A program made the translations under genes and the position numbers. The notes under the pieces were generated by a model. The model was given only the letters and a program-made list of their open reading frames with translations. It made no database searches and was not told where the DNA came from. From Dunaliella salina (Eukaryota; Chlorophyta; Chlorophyceae; Chlamydomonadales; Dunaliellaceae), in assembly GCA_002284615.2 (NCBI GenBank), contig MU069459.1:414342-438101 (forward strand): a DNA stretch of 23,760 bases. Direction: 5' to 3'. Shown piece by piece: positions 1-10,000 of this stretch. Within the stretch, counting starts at the first letter, position 1. The number at the start of each line of letters is the position of its first letter.

Positions 1-489
1 TCTCTCTCTCTTATTTATCCTTTCTGTGGAGCATCCTTCTGAGTATTGGCGCATTCCTTTTCATCCCTGGCCATGTGCCAGGGGTGTTGCTCCTGATGTA
101 ATGCAAGCCTGGTCAGCTGGTCTGCCTCTTGTCTGCTCTCTTCAACATCTCTGGGCTGTGCAGCCATTCCGGCACCCAAGCAACATCAGCAAACCAAGAC
201 ACAAGCTCAAGCTGCAATGGATGCTGTACGCCGCAGCATCACATCGACATTCTCTAAACACCGACTGCTACCTTTCCTTCTCTGAACGCCGCATGCTCTC
301 TCTTTCTGCGTGTGCCACGCAGCACAGCAAGCAACAGCAGCTCACACACACAGCGGGGGGGTCCCAGCTACCAGAGTTTTGCATTCATCTGTGGGGTGGA
401 AGGCACACGTGCCATGGCGGTAGGGTACTGCACTCCAGACACTGTTTTGGCTGCGTCAGTTTCTCAGCCTGACACAGCGGAGCCTGATT
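1..489. other. Unassigned sequence left of LINE piece A1
   Basis: The stretch opens with a short CT-rich run and contains open frames on the plus strand (for example 26-472), but their composition shows no domain or motif that I recognise. It lies directly downstream, in the minus-strand sense, of the low-complexity linker of LINE piece A1, so it may be further decayed LINE sequence. No RNase H or PHD motif could be read here. Confidence 0.4.
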
Positions 490-1264
490 CTATTTGTAAT
501 TCCAGAGCCACTGGGGGACATCGGTGCCTGGTGTGTTCGGAGGTAGGGGACAAGGGTTTTTCATGGATTGTGGGTTATGCTCTTGGAGTCTTGTTGGGTC
601 TCGGCTCCCTCTGGGCCTCCTGCCCTCAATTTGTGGGGTCTGAGTGGGCTCTGGGGGCAGGGCCTGTGAGCGGGGCGTCAAGAGGGGTTGAGTGGGGTAT
701 GTGTTATGTGCTTGTGCTTGCGGCTGTTCTGCATTAAGATGTCTTCTTTTGCGAGTGCGTCTGCCTTGGCACGTGTGGACCTCTGCCTGATGTTGACTGC
801 TTGGGGAAGGGCTGCCTTGGCTACTGAGGAGAGCATTTTCTACCTCCATATCTAGATCACTCAAGATCTTGAGCATCAAAGAGGGGGTTGCTGTAAGTTC
901 TGTAATCAGGATGTATGTGTGTGTGAGGGGCATGATCCCCATCGTCTGGGTTGAAGTCGTAGGGGTTTGGGGAAACATGGCCTGTTTAAAGCTTTGACCA
1001 GTTCCAGCCTGTTGGTGCATGTTCTGTTTTCATCAATTCTGCACATGTTGTATTATTCGTGTGGCGTGATTCAGAGGTTTGCTTGGGTGAGCTGTCTTGG
1101 CTCAGTATGATGGTGTTGATCAGGTCAGGTCTGATTTGACTCAGATTGTGGTTGTTAAGAGTATGGGAGAGTCTATTAATGGCCACAATATGTTTGGGTC
1201 TTAATTTTGCGGCCAAATAGGGACGTGAGTTTGTTCCCGTCAATGATATGGGTGTGGTTATCAT
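490..1264 (-). pseudogene. Linker region after the reverse transcriptase (LINE A1)
   Basis: Two overlapping minus-strand frames (1264-986 and 1020-490) continue downstream of the reverse transcriptase. They are low in complexity and rich in Pro, Gln, Ser and Thr, as expected of a linker between domains. No zinc finger, RNase H or nuclease motif is visible. A frame change separates the two parts. The assignment is by position and composition only. Confidence 0.4.
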
Positions 1265-1445
1265 TCAGCAAAGTTGAGAGCCTGTTAATGCCTATTTCCA
1301 TGAGGGCATAGGGGCAGTGGCAGGCTAAGGTTTTAAGGGTGGGTTGCGTTGGCATTGAGAGGACATTTCTTATGGGAGTGATGCTGGAGAGAAGGTAGAG
1401 TGCTCCTTGAAAGGAGATGTCGAGAGCGCTCTTGTTGATGCAGAG

Positions 1446-2780
1446 CTATTGCCTAAAACAGAGCATGTAAGGTAATCGCTTCAGAATGAAGCTGGAGGTT
1501 TGGTGATATGGTTTGGTGCTCCTGAGTACATAGTGTCTCAGTTGGTGGATTTGAGATTCCAGCATTGACTTGGTGACCCTGCCGTGCCTGCCGGTGTTCT
1601 TGAGGCTGCTGGCGAGGGCCGTTGCACATCTCGCATAATATTCTACTGCAGTGGATGTACAACCAAGACCATGGTTAGTTTTGTCCTCGCGTAGGATGGC
1701 TGTGGCAGTGTTATGCCAGAGCTTGTACCTCTCTTTGATAGTGTTGGGGATACATGTATCCCAGCACACAAGGTCATTCTCAGTGCAGGGTGTTACTGGA
1801 AAGGCATACGCAATGCTGAGAATGATGGCAGTACGGGTTATATCCTTTGTTTGCCAGGGTATGGCAAAAGCGCAAGTCAAGTTTGCCAGTTTTTGTTGAG
1901 CTTCTCCTTCATTTTGGTAAGCTGGGGTTTCCAGTCTAATGTCATGGTGATTTTAACACCAAGGTAGGTAAATCGATCCCTGGGTCAAATGAATTGAGCT
2001 GGTTTGCCTTGGAACAGTATCTTGCCTTTGAGTTGACGACGAGCAAAATCTGCCACAGACGTATTGGCCCTGATTTGCATAGCTTGTGGGCTAAGAAGGT
2101 TGCACGTCACCTTTTTCTTTGAACCAGAGATGATGAGGTGGGCCCAATCAGAATAAAGGCTTAATTTCTTGGCTTGAATACGCAGGTTAGCATATGTGCC
2201 TGTGGGGCAGATGAGGTCATCTGAAATGCCCCGCTGCTGATTTTGCTCTGGGCTTTCTGTCCAAGAGCTTGTGGGCTTTTGTTGAGGCACTTGTATTCAT
2301 GGCCTCACCCGCCAGCATGGAGCCAGCGCAGCAGGGTTCCATGTATATGAGGAAGAGGAAGGGAGAGAGGGTGTCCCCCTGAATGGTCCCCCTTTCAATG
2401 GGGATGTCTTTAGTATATCGACCATTTGCATGGACTCTGGTGTGGGGCTCCTGATGTAAGTTTTTGACGGTGTCAATAGCATAAGAGGGGAAGTCAAGGT
2501 TGTACATGATCCTGAGTAGTTTGTCGTGGTCTGTTGTATTAAAGGCAGAGGCAATCTTCGACTAGAGCATAAACGTCTTTATTGGAAAGTTTGGAACATT
2601 CAAGTGTCATTTCTTAGTTTTGGAGTTGGTGTATAGTGTCCGTGTGTTTGCAGAGACCTGCTTGCATAGTGCTAAGCAGGGTGCGACTCTCTGCATACTC
2701 ACACAGAGGGTTAATGTAAAACTCCTGAAGGTCCATGTTACGGCAGAAGCAGTCAAAAGCTTGCGGAGAAACATTACATT
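1446..2780 (-). pseudogene. Reverse transcriptase of LINE family A (broken)
   Basis: The reverse transcriptase copies the element RNA into DNA at the nicked target. Visible from 5' to 3' on the minus strand are: an N-terminal segment with the Q-A-G-L motif (about 2670); motif A near 2555, where V-x-D and AFNTTDHDKL lie in different frames because of a one-base insertion; RGTIQGDTLSPFLFLIYMEP (about 2390-2330), the usual region after motif A; then ISDDL, whose Asp pair is encoded at 2216-2221 and corresponds to the Y/F-x-D-D box; and a thumb-like segment in 1880-1446 containing SIAYAFPVTPCT. At least four lesions are seen: an in-frame TAA near 2610, the motif A insertion, a one-base loss after YMEP followed by a TGA, and a further frame change before ISDDL. 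The Tyr/Phe of the catalytic box reads Ile-Ser. It is not functional as it stands. Confidence 0.8.
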
Positions 2781-2837
2781 AATGCATCCCTCTCTTCTAG
2801 AGCACCTAGCACATCGAGGGAAAGATTTGCACTTTTG

Positions 2838-3350
2838 CATCAAGACACATGCCATGTGCACCTGGTAGAAATCAAGTATTGTGAAGATACTAGGCCAGAG
2901 CATCAGTCGAGCACAACAAAACAGCAGCATGCAGAACTCTGTAAACTTATAAGCGCTAAAGCTGACACAATTCACCCTATTTTTCTGGGTGTTGGTGGAA
3001 CTATTTATACTAAGCATACCCTGAAGCAATCCAGCCAACTAGGGCTGGATCACCAACGTGCCACCAAGCTTGCTCAACAACTTCATACCCATTCTGTTCA
3101 ATATGCCCACAAGCTTGTTTCCCCGCGTCAAGCTCTCAAAAACAAGAGTACTGTAGGCACCCACAGCCAGGTTCTAGAGCCAGGTGTTCCTAGTAACCCT
3201 CTAGATCCCCTAGCCTATCCTGTCTTATATCTTGCGGTGAAGGGGGCTCACGGCTCTTCATGAGCCAATGAGTCTCTTTTTCCTTTACTGATGTAGGGAG
3301 AATCTTTTGGCCTACATAGTAAAGAAAATTCCTTTTTTTCTTTCCTTTTA
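2838..3350 (+). mobile_element. LINE family A, piece A2: 5'-truncated 3' end with endonuclease C-terminus
   Basis: The plus-strand frame 2835-3263 encodes the C-terminal half of the family A endonuclease domain: HVHLVEIKYCEDTRPEHQ, then LGVGGTIYTKHTLKQ and SVQYAHKLV. The E-I-K triad of the PD-(D/E)XK fold is present, but the R-P-D part lies upstream of the truncation. The frame runs on to a stop at 3261-3263 because the usual DPH-stop end has changed. The 3' untranslated part holds a hairpin at 3247-3272 and a pyrimidine-rich end near 3330-3350. Like A5, it carries extra codons (about GTAGGCACC) before THSQVLEPG that A4 and A8 lack. It abuts A1 head to head. Confidence 0.8.
3247..3272 (+). 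other. 3' hairpin of LINE family A (copy A2)
   Basis: CTCA (3247-3250) can pair with TGAG (3269-3272), and GGCTC (3252-3256) with GAGCC (3262-3266), leaving a short loop. In copy A4 the outer pair is CACA/TGTG, so one base has changed on both sides. Several LINEs use a 3' stem-loop for recognition by their reverse transcriptase; that role here is inference. An alternative stem, GGCTCA with TGAGCC, is also possible in this copy. Confidence 0.55.
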
Positions 3351-3775
3351 AAATACATCAATTAGCAAGAAGCCCTTCTCCCACCCCCCAATTTGGATTC
3401 ACCAATTTCGACTTCACCATAAATCCAGACCTGGAGCAGAAAAGAAAAGAAAAGAAAAGACTACGCAGTCCAGTTTGGTCGCGTGCATTAAGGAAGGACC
3501 TGGAGCAGGAAAACGCAATAAAAGAGGAAATATTATCAAAGTGAGCCACAAATTGGCCTAGTGTGACCGTGGCACACCTTGCGGCATTGTACGCAAGAAT
3601 AGTTCAAATTGGCTCATGCACATTCTTGCTCCAGCTAATCTGCCCATGAGAGAGGTACAACTGAATCTATCGAATCCTTTTCTATCCAACTCTTGGGCTT
3701 ATCCATGAGGGAGTAGACCTCTTGAAAGTGTACAGCCTTATCATGTATCTTTTTCTTCATGCAAACGGATGACCT
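3351..3775. other. Unassigned spacer with an (AAAAG)n run
   Basis: No gene is recognised. A run of four AAAAG-type units lies at about 3439-3461. It matches the complement of the (TTTTC)n tail of family A, so it may be the remains of a minus-strand A insertion, but only about ten further bases resemble the element end. Confidence 0.35.
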
Positions 3776-5068
3776 GAGTTTAACTACTAATGACCCAGGT
3801 GAAATGCAGCTTATGTTAAACAGGTTACGGACATATGCAGCGAAAAAAAGGGCTGACTGTCAACACGTCCAAGTCAGAGGTCGTACATTTTAATAGTAGG
3901 CCTTGTTCCTTGCCTACCTTCATGTATGGAGATGTGGCTCTACCTGAAAAAGAGTTTAAATACCTCGATATGCTTGTTGACAAGCACATGAATTTGAAGG
4001 TGCCAGAGGATTCGCTGTGCGGCCTTACATGGCTGCCCAACAAAGGATTAAGAAGTTTGTGCATGAACATGGTCTGAGGAATAAGCCACACGCTCTGATT
4101 TGGCTCTCTAAGGTGTATGGCATTCCAGCCGGGATGTATACTTGCCAAGTGTGGGGAACTGAATATTTACGAGAAGGCAGTAAGTTCAAAAGCCAGTTGC
4201 AGAAAAGGCAATTATGCTCTTTAAGGCGTTTTCTAGGTGTGCAGAGTTCTGCCACGAACTGGCCAGTATTGAGAGAACGTGGACAAGCCTCTACAATTTT
4301 ATTGGTTTAGGGCCACTGTTTAGTTTTTCAACAGTATGCTTGATTCAAACAATGAGACATTACGAAGAGTGCTGAAAGCGGATTTATGCTTGGCTATTAG
4401 GGAAAAGTCTTGTTGGTCTGCACATGTGTCTAAGCCTTTAATGGCATGCGCCATGAGGACATGTTTAGACAGAAGATGCTGAGTGCTCCTAAGATCCTCA
4501 TGCATGATGTCTTAGTGGATTTGAGGTACAGGCAGCAAAAGGTATGGAGGGAAGCGCATGTTTGGGGTCCCTGAGGAGTGAACAGGAAAGCAGTGACTTA
4601 CCATCATTGGTGCGGAGGGCCTTTACATGAAACAGCGCGCACACCCTTTTGTGTCCCAACATATTTATTCAAAGGAAAAAATTGGATGAAGGAGTCATGA
4701 GGAGTATGAGTAGGTTTAGGCTTTGTGCCCACTGCTTGAAGGTCGAATCCTGTAAATGGCTGGGTGGTAACATTTGTGACATGTGTGAGTGTGCTGAAGT
4801 CCAGGACGAGAAGCATGTCCTTTTCTACTGCAATTGCCTGGAGATGTGTGAGCTGCGCAGAAAATACAAGGACTTGTACATTGATCTTTACAAACCACTA
4901 CATACTTTTGCCCAGCTTCCAAACACTGACTTCATTCCTTTTTTGGCGAGCTACCACGTTTTGACTGATCCTGAGAACGATCTTTTCCTAAACCAAGACT
5001 CGTACAGGTTTCAAAATTTTTGTCTAAGTTGGATTCAATTTTTGATGCCGGCTGAGATTGCCTTGTAA
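3776..5068 (+). pseudogene. LINE family B, piece B1: reverse transcriptase C-terminal part and zinc knuckle (broken)
   Basis: A second non-LTR retrotransposon family on the plus strand. The frame near 3760-3835 gives M-Q-T-D-D-L-S-L, the catalytic Asp-Asp box with its Tyr-Ala replaced, followed by the conserved GLTVNTSKSEVVHFNS (3850-3900). The following frame (4017-4310) contains KVYGIPAGMYTCQVWGTEYL and LRRFLGVQSSATNWPVLRE, typical of the thumb and connection region. After several frame changes between 4310 and 4650, the frame 4649-5068 (139 codons) is intact to its stop. It carries a zinc cluster: C26-x2-C29, C43-x2-C46, H56-x4-C61 (numbered from 4649), inside CDMCECAEVQDEKHVLFYC. No 5' end, endonuclease or first Asp motif is seen. 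Family B differs clearly from family A in its C-terminus. Confidence 0.75.
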
Positions 5069-5129
5069 CCCCTCAAAAGCTCTAAAGCTGAAACAATCAA
5101 CCCTTTTCTGCTGGGTGTTGGTCGAACTA

Positions 5130-5740
5130 CCTTAGGTTCACGATTACTTCGTACAGGGGTATTAATTTTTTTGGTTTAGTATCGGTTCGTACTAGTTTGT
5201 ACCACTTCGTATTTCAGCACCATCGTTTTGTGGTGCACAAGGCATTTCGTCCCAGGAGGCAAAGGCTGCTGGAAGGCCGCTGGAGGGCCGCTGGAAGGTC
5301 AGTTTCCGCACAGGTAACCTACTGCTGTGACCTTGACAAGGCATCAGGGCTAGCTGGGGCCCAGGTTGGTCAATTTTGGGTTGGTCAACCCTGGTGTCCT
5401 ATGTGTGGCTCACATCCAATCAGACATGAATGCCTCATCACAGGCTTGGGCTTAATCACATGGGCTTGCTCTTGTCTAATTCACTGCTTGCATGGCTACA
5501 GCAGGAGGCTGGGCCAATTGTGCATCGCCAGCAGTTGTCCACCTCTTGCTGCCCACCTCCTGCTGCAGGTGTGCCATGTTCCTCAACTCCTACCACTTAC
5601 AACAATTTTCATTAATTTGCACTTCATGTTCGCTTCGTACCACTTCGTATTTTTGGCCAGGGATTATTTCTTTCACTTCGTGAGTTTCCGTTTTTGGGCG
5701 AAATAATTTATTATTTTACAAAGTAATCGTGAACCTACGG
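5130..5740. mobile_element. MITE-1, non-autonomous DNA transposon of 611 bp
   Basis: The segment breaks the endonuclease frame of LINE A3 and has terminal inverted repeats of 23 bp matching at 21 positions (5130-5152 and 5718-5740), with core AGGTTCACGATTACTT. Both ends are flanked by TA (5128-5129 and 5741-5742), which fits a TA target duplication as in Tc1/mariner-like elements, though other superfamilies cannot be excluded. Near both ends the pentamer TTCGT recurs, and GTACCACTTCGTATTT occurs as a direct repeat at 5199-5214 and 5637-5652. No transposase frame is seen, so movement would depend on a partner element. It is younger than A3. The same terminal pattern occurs in MITE-2. Confidence 0.8.
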
Positions 5741-5835
5741 TATATTGAGCATACCTTGAAGCAATTCAACAACTAGGACTGGATCACCAGCGTGCCACTA
5801 AGCTTGCTCAACAACTTCATGCCTATTCTGTCCAA

Positions 5836-5958
5836 TGAAACTTATCGTTTTATTTATGATTTCGTGTACATTTATTCTGTTGACGGAACAATTCATCAGG
5901 CCGAGCAGCCAAACAACCTGGCTGAAGGTCAAACCCAATTGTAACTCATTCTGTCCAA
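5836..5958. mobile_element. Short insertion of 112 bp with 11-bp target duplication
   Basis: Comparison with the other family A copies shows that LINE A3 is interrupted between ATTCTGTCCAA at 5825-5835 and a second copy of the same 11-mer at 5948-5958. The inserted 112 bp begin TGAAACTTATCG and end near TTGTAACTC. No terminal inverted repeats, coding frame or simple tail is evident. An 11-bp duplication suits a retroposed sequence, but GGTCAAACCC near the 3' end is only weakly like a pol III B box. The identity of the insert is open. Confidence 0.6.
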
Positions 5959-6025
5959 CGTGCCCACAAACATGTTTCCACGTGTCGCGCTATTGAAGAC
6001 AAGAGTACTTTCCACAGCCAGACTT

Positions 6026-6133
6026 CTTTTCACGTTTTCTCAGTGCGTACTTGGAGAACCTCTGCTTTACACGGTATTATGAGTGCATGTTTCTCAACAG
6101 TTGACATTTCTGTATGCATTATTTTGAAGACTT
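6026..6133. mobile_element. Probable short insertion of about 100 bp in LINE A3
   Basis: The other A copies read CACAGCCAGGTTCTAGAGCCAG here. In A3, about 100 unrelated bases stand between AGACTT at 6020-6025 and AGACTT at 6128-6133. The short direct repeat fits a 6-bp target duplication but could arise by chance. No terminal repeats or coding content are recognised. Confidence 0.4.
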
Positions 6134-6339
6134 GTCTAGTTCCAGGTCTGTGTGTTCCAGGTGCTTCTAGTAACCCTCCAGATCCTCATTAGCATGTCTT
6201 GTCTCTCTTCTTGTACCAGAGAGGGCTCACGGATTTTATGAGCCATTGTGTCTCCTCTTCCATGAATTGATATACGGAGAATTCCTCTGCCTTTGTAGTT
6301 TTTCTTTTCTATCTTCTTTCATGAATTAAAGCAATAATG

Positions 6340-6645
6340 AGCTTTACCCTTTTTTACTTAACCTACTTCCTAATGAGCAGGCTAGCATTCAGCAGGTTTG
6401 ACTGGGGGCCTTCTGTGACCTTAGTGAGGCTGATGTTAATGTCCAGGATGAATGACATGTTCTCTTTCGTTGCACACTTCCCCAGGTGGTCTCTCTCCGC
6501 AGGAAACATGCTCCCTTGTTCTCACAGGCAGGATCTCATGATGTGTCCGCTTTTTTAAATCAGAACAACAATAAACTTCCATTTTTCCTTCATGAATTAT
6601 CGCCTTTTATGATCAGGCTAGCAGTCGCAATTCTTGACTGAAGGT
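6340..6645 (+). pseudogene. LINE family B, piece B2: zinc-knuckle C-terminus, with part of a second tail
   Basis: From about 6437 one plus-strand frame reads ADVNVQDE, a TGA stop, then HVLFRCTLPQVVSLRRK, followed by FLNQNNNKLPFFLHELSPF and a stop near 6643. It matches the Cys/His segment VQDEKHVLFYC and the closing FLNQD stretch of B1. The upstream 6340-6414 reads like the end of another copy (TYFLMSRLAFSRFDW). The 17-mer TTGACTGGGGGCCTTCT at 6398-6414 recurs at 6662-6678, and CAGGCTAGCA recurs at 6378-6387 and 6614-6623, so two family B ends appear to lie in tandem. It is non-functional. Confidence 0.65.
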
Positions 6646-7017
6646 CTTATCCTTGCAAACCTTGACTGGGGGCCTTCTCTTTTCCTGTAACCCTCAACCT
6701 GTGTAGACCTCTTGATTGCAAAAGTACTCAGCCACCATCGTTTGCAGGTGCAGCAAAGCCACAGGCCTGTGCTTCATGCTGGTTGCCAAGATGGATCTGC
6801 AGGCCACTAATGCTTGATGTTGTCAGATTGCAATGCTGTGTGTGCATGAGCTCTGACAACCATTCAATGTTGTCATGTTCCATGGGGCAGTAATGAAATT
6901 GAACAAGAAGGTCCACAGCAGCTGACCTCTTGATCATAGAGCGTTTTACTTCTGCTTGCACAAGACAAACAGTAGCGTTTTCCCAAACAACCTTCTCCTC
7001 ATGCTTCACATCCTCTC
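6646..7017 (-). other. 3' flank of RPS7, probable 3' UTR
   Basis: This lies directly downstream of the RPS7 stop codon on the minus strand and probably contains its 3' untranslated region. A 93-codon minus-strand frame at 7009-6728 has no recognisable domain and is best read as chance within the UTR. I could not find a convincing TGTAA-type polyadenylation signal of the green-algal kind on the minus strand. Confidence 0.4.
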
Positions 7018-10000
7018 TTAAGCGGTGGTCTCAGTCACAGGAAACTCAAACACAATGTCCTTGCCCGTGAGCTTCTTGTATACTCCTGCAAATGTCTCTA
7101 GCTTGTACTCAGTGGAGTTGCGGTCCTTGGGGTCCAAGAAGACCTGCAAAATTTTGCAAGCAACCATGAACAACAATGTGCAGAAGCACTTCCAGCATGC
7201 CATGCGAAGCAAGCACACAAGGAAGATCATGCAAAAACAAGCACTGAGCATAAGCCTTAGGGAAGGCTTCCAGAAAGCAAAAAGTCTCTCCCAAAGCAGG
7301 AGGCTCCCAAAAAAAAATGCCCACATGCATGTGTAAATTTTCGGTGGGACCCTCTATGCGTAACTGCCCTTCCAGGCACCCACAACTGGCTTGCAAGTCC
7401 ATAAACTGCTCTTCTGACTCCACCATGCAAGGACATATTACATGTTGTCACTATCATGGAAGTTTGGATTTGTTTGCTGCATGTTTGCCTTCACACTCTG
7501 AAGCTACATCCATGCGCATGTGGTGTCGACTGTAATTCATGCTCGGACTCCCCCTTTCACCCAATTTGCTCATGGAGGGTGCTAATCGACAGCCTTTGAG
7601 CTGAAGAATCCGGTGACCTTTCAAAATTCTGTAGAAGTGGCTCAGAAAATTCTGGAGGGGGTTCCCGATAAGTCAGAGCCCCCTCATCCACCCCCTTCTT
7701 CGATTGGACCCATTTATACACCAATCGGTAGCTCTCGATCCTAGGATTCCGAATGTGAAATTTTAAATCCGATTGGCACATGCCGCCAAAAAGTTATGCT
7801 TTCTGGAGCTTCCTGCCCAAAGGCACATAAGGCACGAGCTCACTGTCTAGATGGATGACAACCGTGCACAATCCTTTGAACTTTCCTAGCCAACAGGAGA
7901 CAGTGGCAGGCTGGCCACAGCCCCCTCCAAACCGCCCACCAACAATGGAAGCGAAGAGGGCAAAGTTTTAGCTGGTCAGGTCCCACACTTGTGAGCAAGT
8001 GCCAATCTTGATGAAGACTATCAACTACCATTCGTTTCCGACCAGTTCGTCAGGCTGACCTTGAAAAATTATTTGTTGGGCTTCGTCAGAGGTACGTCAG
8101 GACCCTCAACAATTAATTCTGGACTTCGTCTGCAGTTCGTCTTAAGTTCGTCAAAGGTTTTGCCGGAATCAATTTGTCATTTCGTTCTAACATGAATGGG
8201 GGTCTTCAAGGGGGAAATGCCTCTTCCAGCACCTCTTGGGGGGGGGAGGCGTGGGGGACCTTGTCCTCGCCTGGGGGGGGGGGGGGGGGAGGAAGCAAAG
8301 TACGCGCATTTTACCCTCCTCTAATTTTAAAGTTCGTTTAGTTCGTCAAGCGCAAAACTGGTAGAAATATTTTTGGGGGTTTGTCAGGACTTCGTCGGAG
8401 GGCCCTAAAGTTATTTTTTAAATCCGTTCCGGAGCCTCAGAATTATTTAATTAACGAACTGGTCGGAAACATACGGTATATTTGCCTCTGCTGGCATTGC
8501 CAGGCCTGCAGATTATCATCAAGGCCAGAGAATAAGAAGATGATGGATGGGCGCTCCAACCTACACAACTGAACCTCAGACCTTCAGCACCTCTCTTAAA
8601 GCATTTCCCTTCCGGCATGGAGCGAATCATTTCTTGCGATCCTCAGAAGCAGTGAGTGTATGGCTAGGGACTAGTTTCCAAAATCAGTTATACAAAATCT
8701 CGATAAGTGATACATTACATAGTGTATCAAGCAACTCATGATATTATATGCTATTTGACCTAGGAACCCAAAAATGGACATTTTATGATTCTACGTGTTA
8801 TATCAAGTAGGAATGCCGGGGGCACCTGACCCTGTATAGGATGGAATGCGCTTGATTTTGGCATCTTCCCTTGGAACAATTGGCACCCATGTTGTATCAT
8901 GCTGCGCTCCATTGAGGAGTGTGCGTCGCATCCTTTTTCCAAGCTGCCTTGCAGTTGCTTATGCAGCTTTGCACGTACCACCCCAGAAATGAGCTTCCCA
9001 AAAGAAAAGCTTACAACATTCCCTCTCCCCCCTGATCGTCAATAACTGAGAATTTCATCAAATCCAGGCTTCCCTTTTCCAGCCTCCCCATCATTCTACC
9101 TTCACCTGTAAGGAAGCCAGATCCATCCCCTTAAAAGGCAGTTGAGGTGGGTGAGTGTGTGCATCAGTCCTTTTACCCCCTGCTGCCCAACAGCTGCATT
9201 GAAAAGGACATCCCAAAATGACCTATGCCACAAAGACATCGTCAGACAATTGCTGTAAGGATCAGGTGCAGCAATCGGAGCCTCGAAGCGTAAAACATCG
9301 AAGCGGGAGGGAAATTTCGTCAAATCGGTTATGGAGCAGTATAATGATAACACACACAGACGCTCACACACCTTCAGGATCTTGGAGCCGTCCACCCTGT
9401 AGCGGGTGCGCTTGCCGACAATCTCGGTGGGGTGGACCAAGTCGTCCAACACAGCCTCATGCACCTGCAGTCAACATTTTGAGAGGCAGCGTTACCACCT
9501 GACCGTCTTGTCAACCTTGCACATGCTGTCAACCCACTAATACCAGTGTGTGTGGACAACAACTTACCAGCTGCAGTCACAGGGTCTGTTCATGCTTCTG
9601 CTCAGCTGCCCCCAGGAGGAAGGTGCAGCAAATAGTAGACCTTTCCTCCCTTTCCTGCCTTTCCTGCCTGCGCTTGCCAAGATTTCTCAACACCAGGCTG
9701 TATCAAGATGCATGGAATGCATTGAAACAGGACTCCTGGCTCATACTCTCTGAACTGTGTGTGGCAGCAGGCACCCTTCTGGTTAAGGTACAAGCTGCCT
9801 GAAGCAAGGTCCAACCCCGCAACCTTTTCCTTCTCTTTCCTTGCAGGGTGGCAACACTGCATGTCTAATTCTAACTCGAGGAAAAACGTTTATTCCCAGG
9901 CAGCATTCTCTGATATCTACTGTTGGGGACATATTCAGCTGAGCCAGCAACTTCTGTCACAAACCTACAGCACAGTCCCCCCCAACGCTGCCAGACCCAT

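Larger units (their letters stand above)
490..2780 (-). mobile_element. LINE family A, piece A1: reverse transcriptase segment and linker
   Basis: This is a minus-strand fragment of a non-LTR retrotransposon. Read from 2780 down it gives the reverse transcriptase in normal order, then a linker rich in Pro, Gln, Ser and Thr (about 1264-490). Neither the 5' nor the 3' end of the element is present. On the right it meets the oppositely oriented piece A2 between about 2780 and 2838. Several frameshifts and stops interrupt the reading frame, so it is a dead copy. Assignment to the same family as A8 rests on shared family style and position among A pieces; no overlap between A1 and A8 can be aligned inside this window. 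Confidence 0.7.
5070..6330 (+). mobile_element. LINE family A, piece A3: 3' end interrupted by three insertions
   Basis: Coding remnants resume right after B1 with LLGVG (about 5105). They continue after MITE-1 with the equivalent of HTLKQFNN and LGLDHQRATKLAQQLHA (5742-5825), then AHKHVSTCRAIEDKSTFHS (about 5960-6015), and end in NPPDPH-stop near 6190. The 3' region keeps the family hairpin in altered form (6224-6244) and a tail beginning GTAGTTTTTCTTTTC near 6296. Three insertions split it: MITE-1 (5130-5740), a 112-bp segment with an 11-bp duplication, and a segment of about 100 bp with a 6-bp duplication. It is a dead, 5'-truncated copy. Confidence 0.8.
7144..9371 (-). other. RPS7 intron 4
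   Basis: The intron opens with GTGTGTGAG after the codon for Lys159 and ends TTTTGCAG before GTC. At 2228 nt it is long compared with introns 1 and 2. It contains MITE-2 and two G runs. Outside these, no gene, snoRNA boxes or known repeat was recognised; open frames in it lack family resemblance. Confidence 0.9.

Noticed and set aside
26..737. Plus-strand open frames at the left end
   Set aside because: No recognisable motif and heavy overlap with the minus-strand LINE linker.
2607..3038. A 143-codon minus-strand frame across the A1/A2 junction
   Set aside because: It is out of phase with the reverse transcriptase and antisense to the A2 endonuclease, so it is a shadow frame.
5920..5945. 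GGTCAAACCC as a pol III B box or tRNA-derived element
   Set aside because: The match is poor and no A box or cloverleaf could be drawn.
6728..7009. A 93-codon minus-strand frame just after the RPS7 stop
   Set aside because: It lies in the expected 3' UTR, has no family resemblance and no splice link to RPS7.
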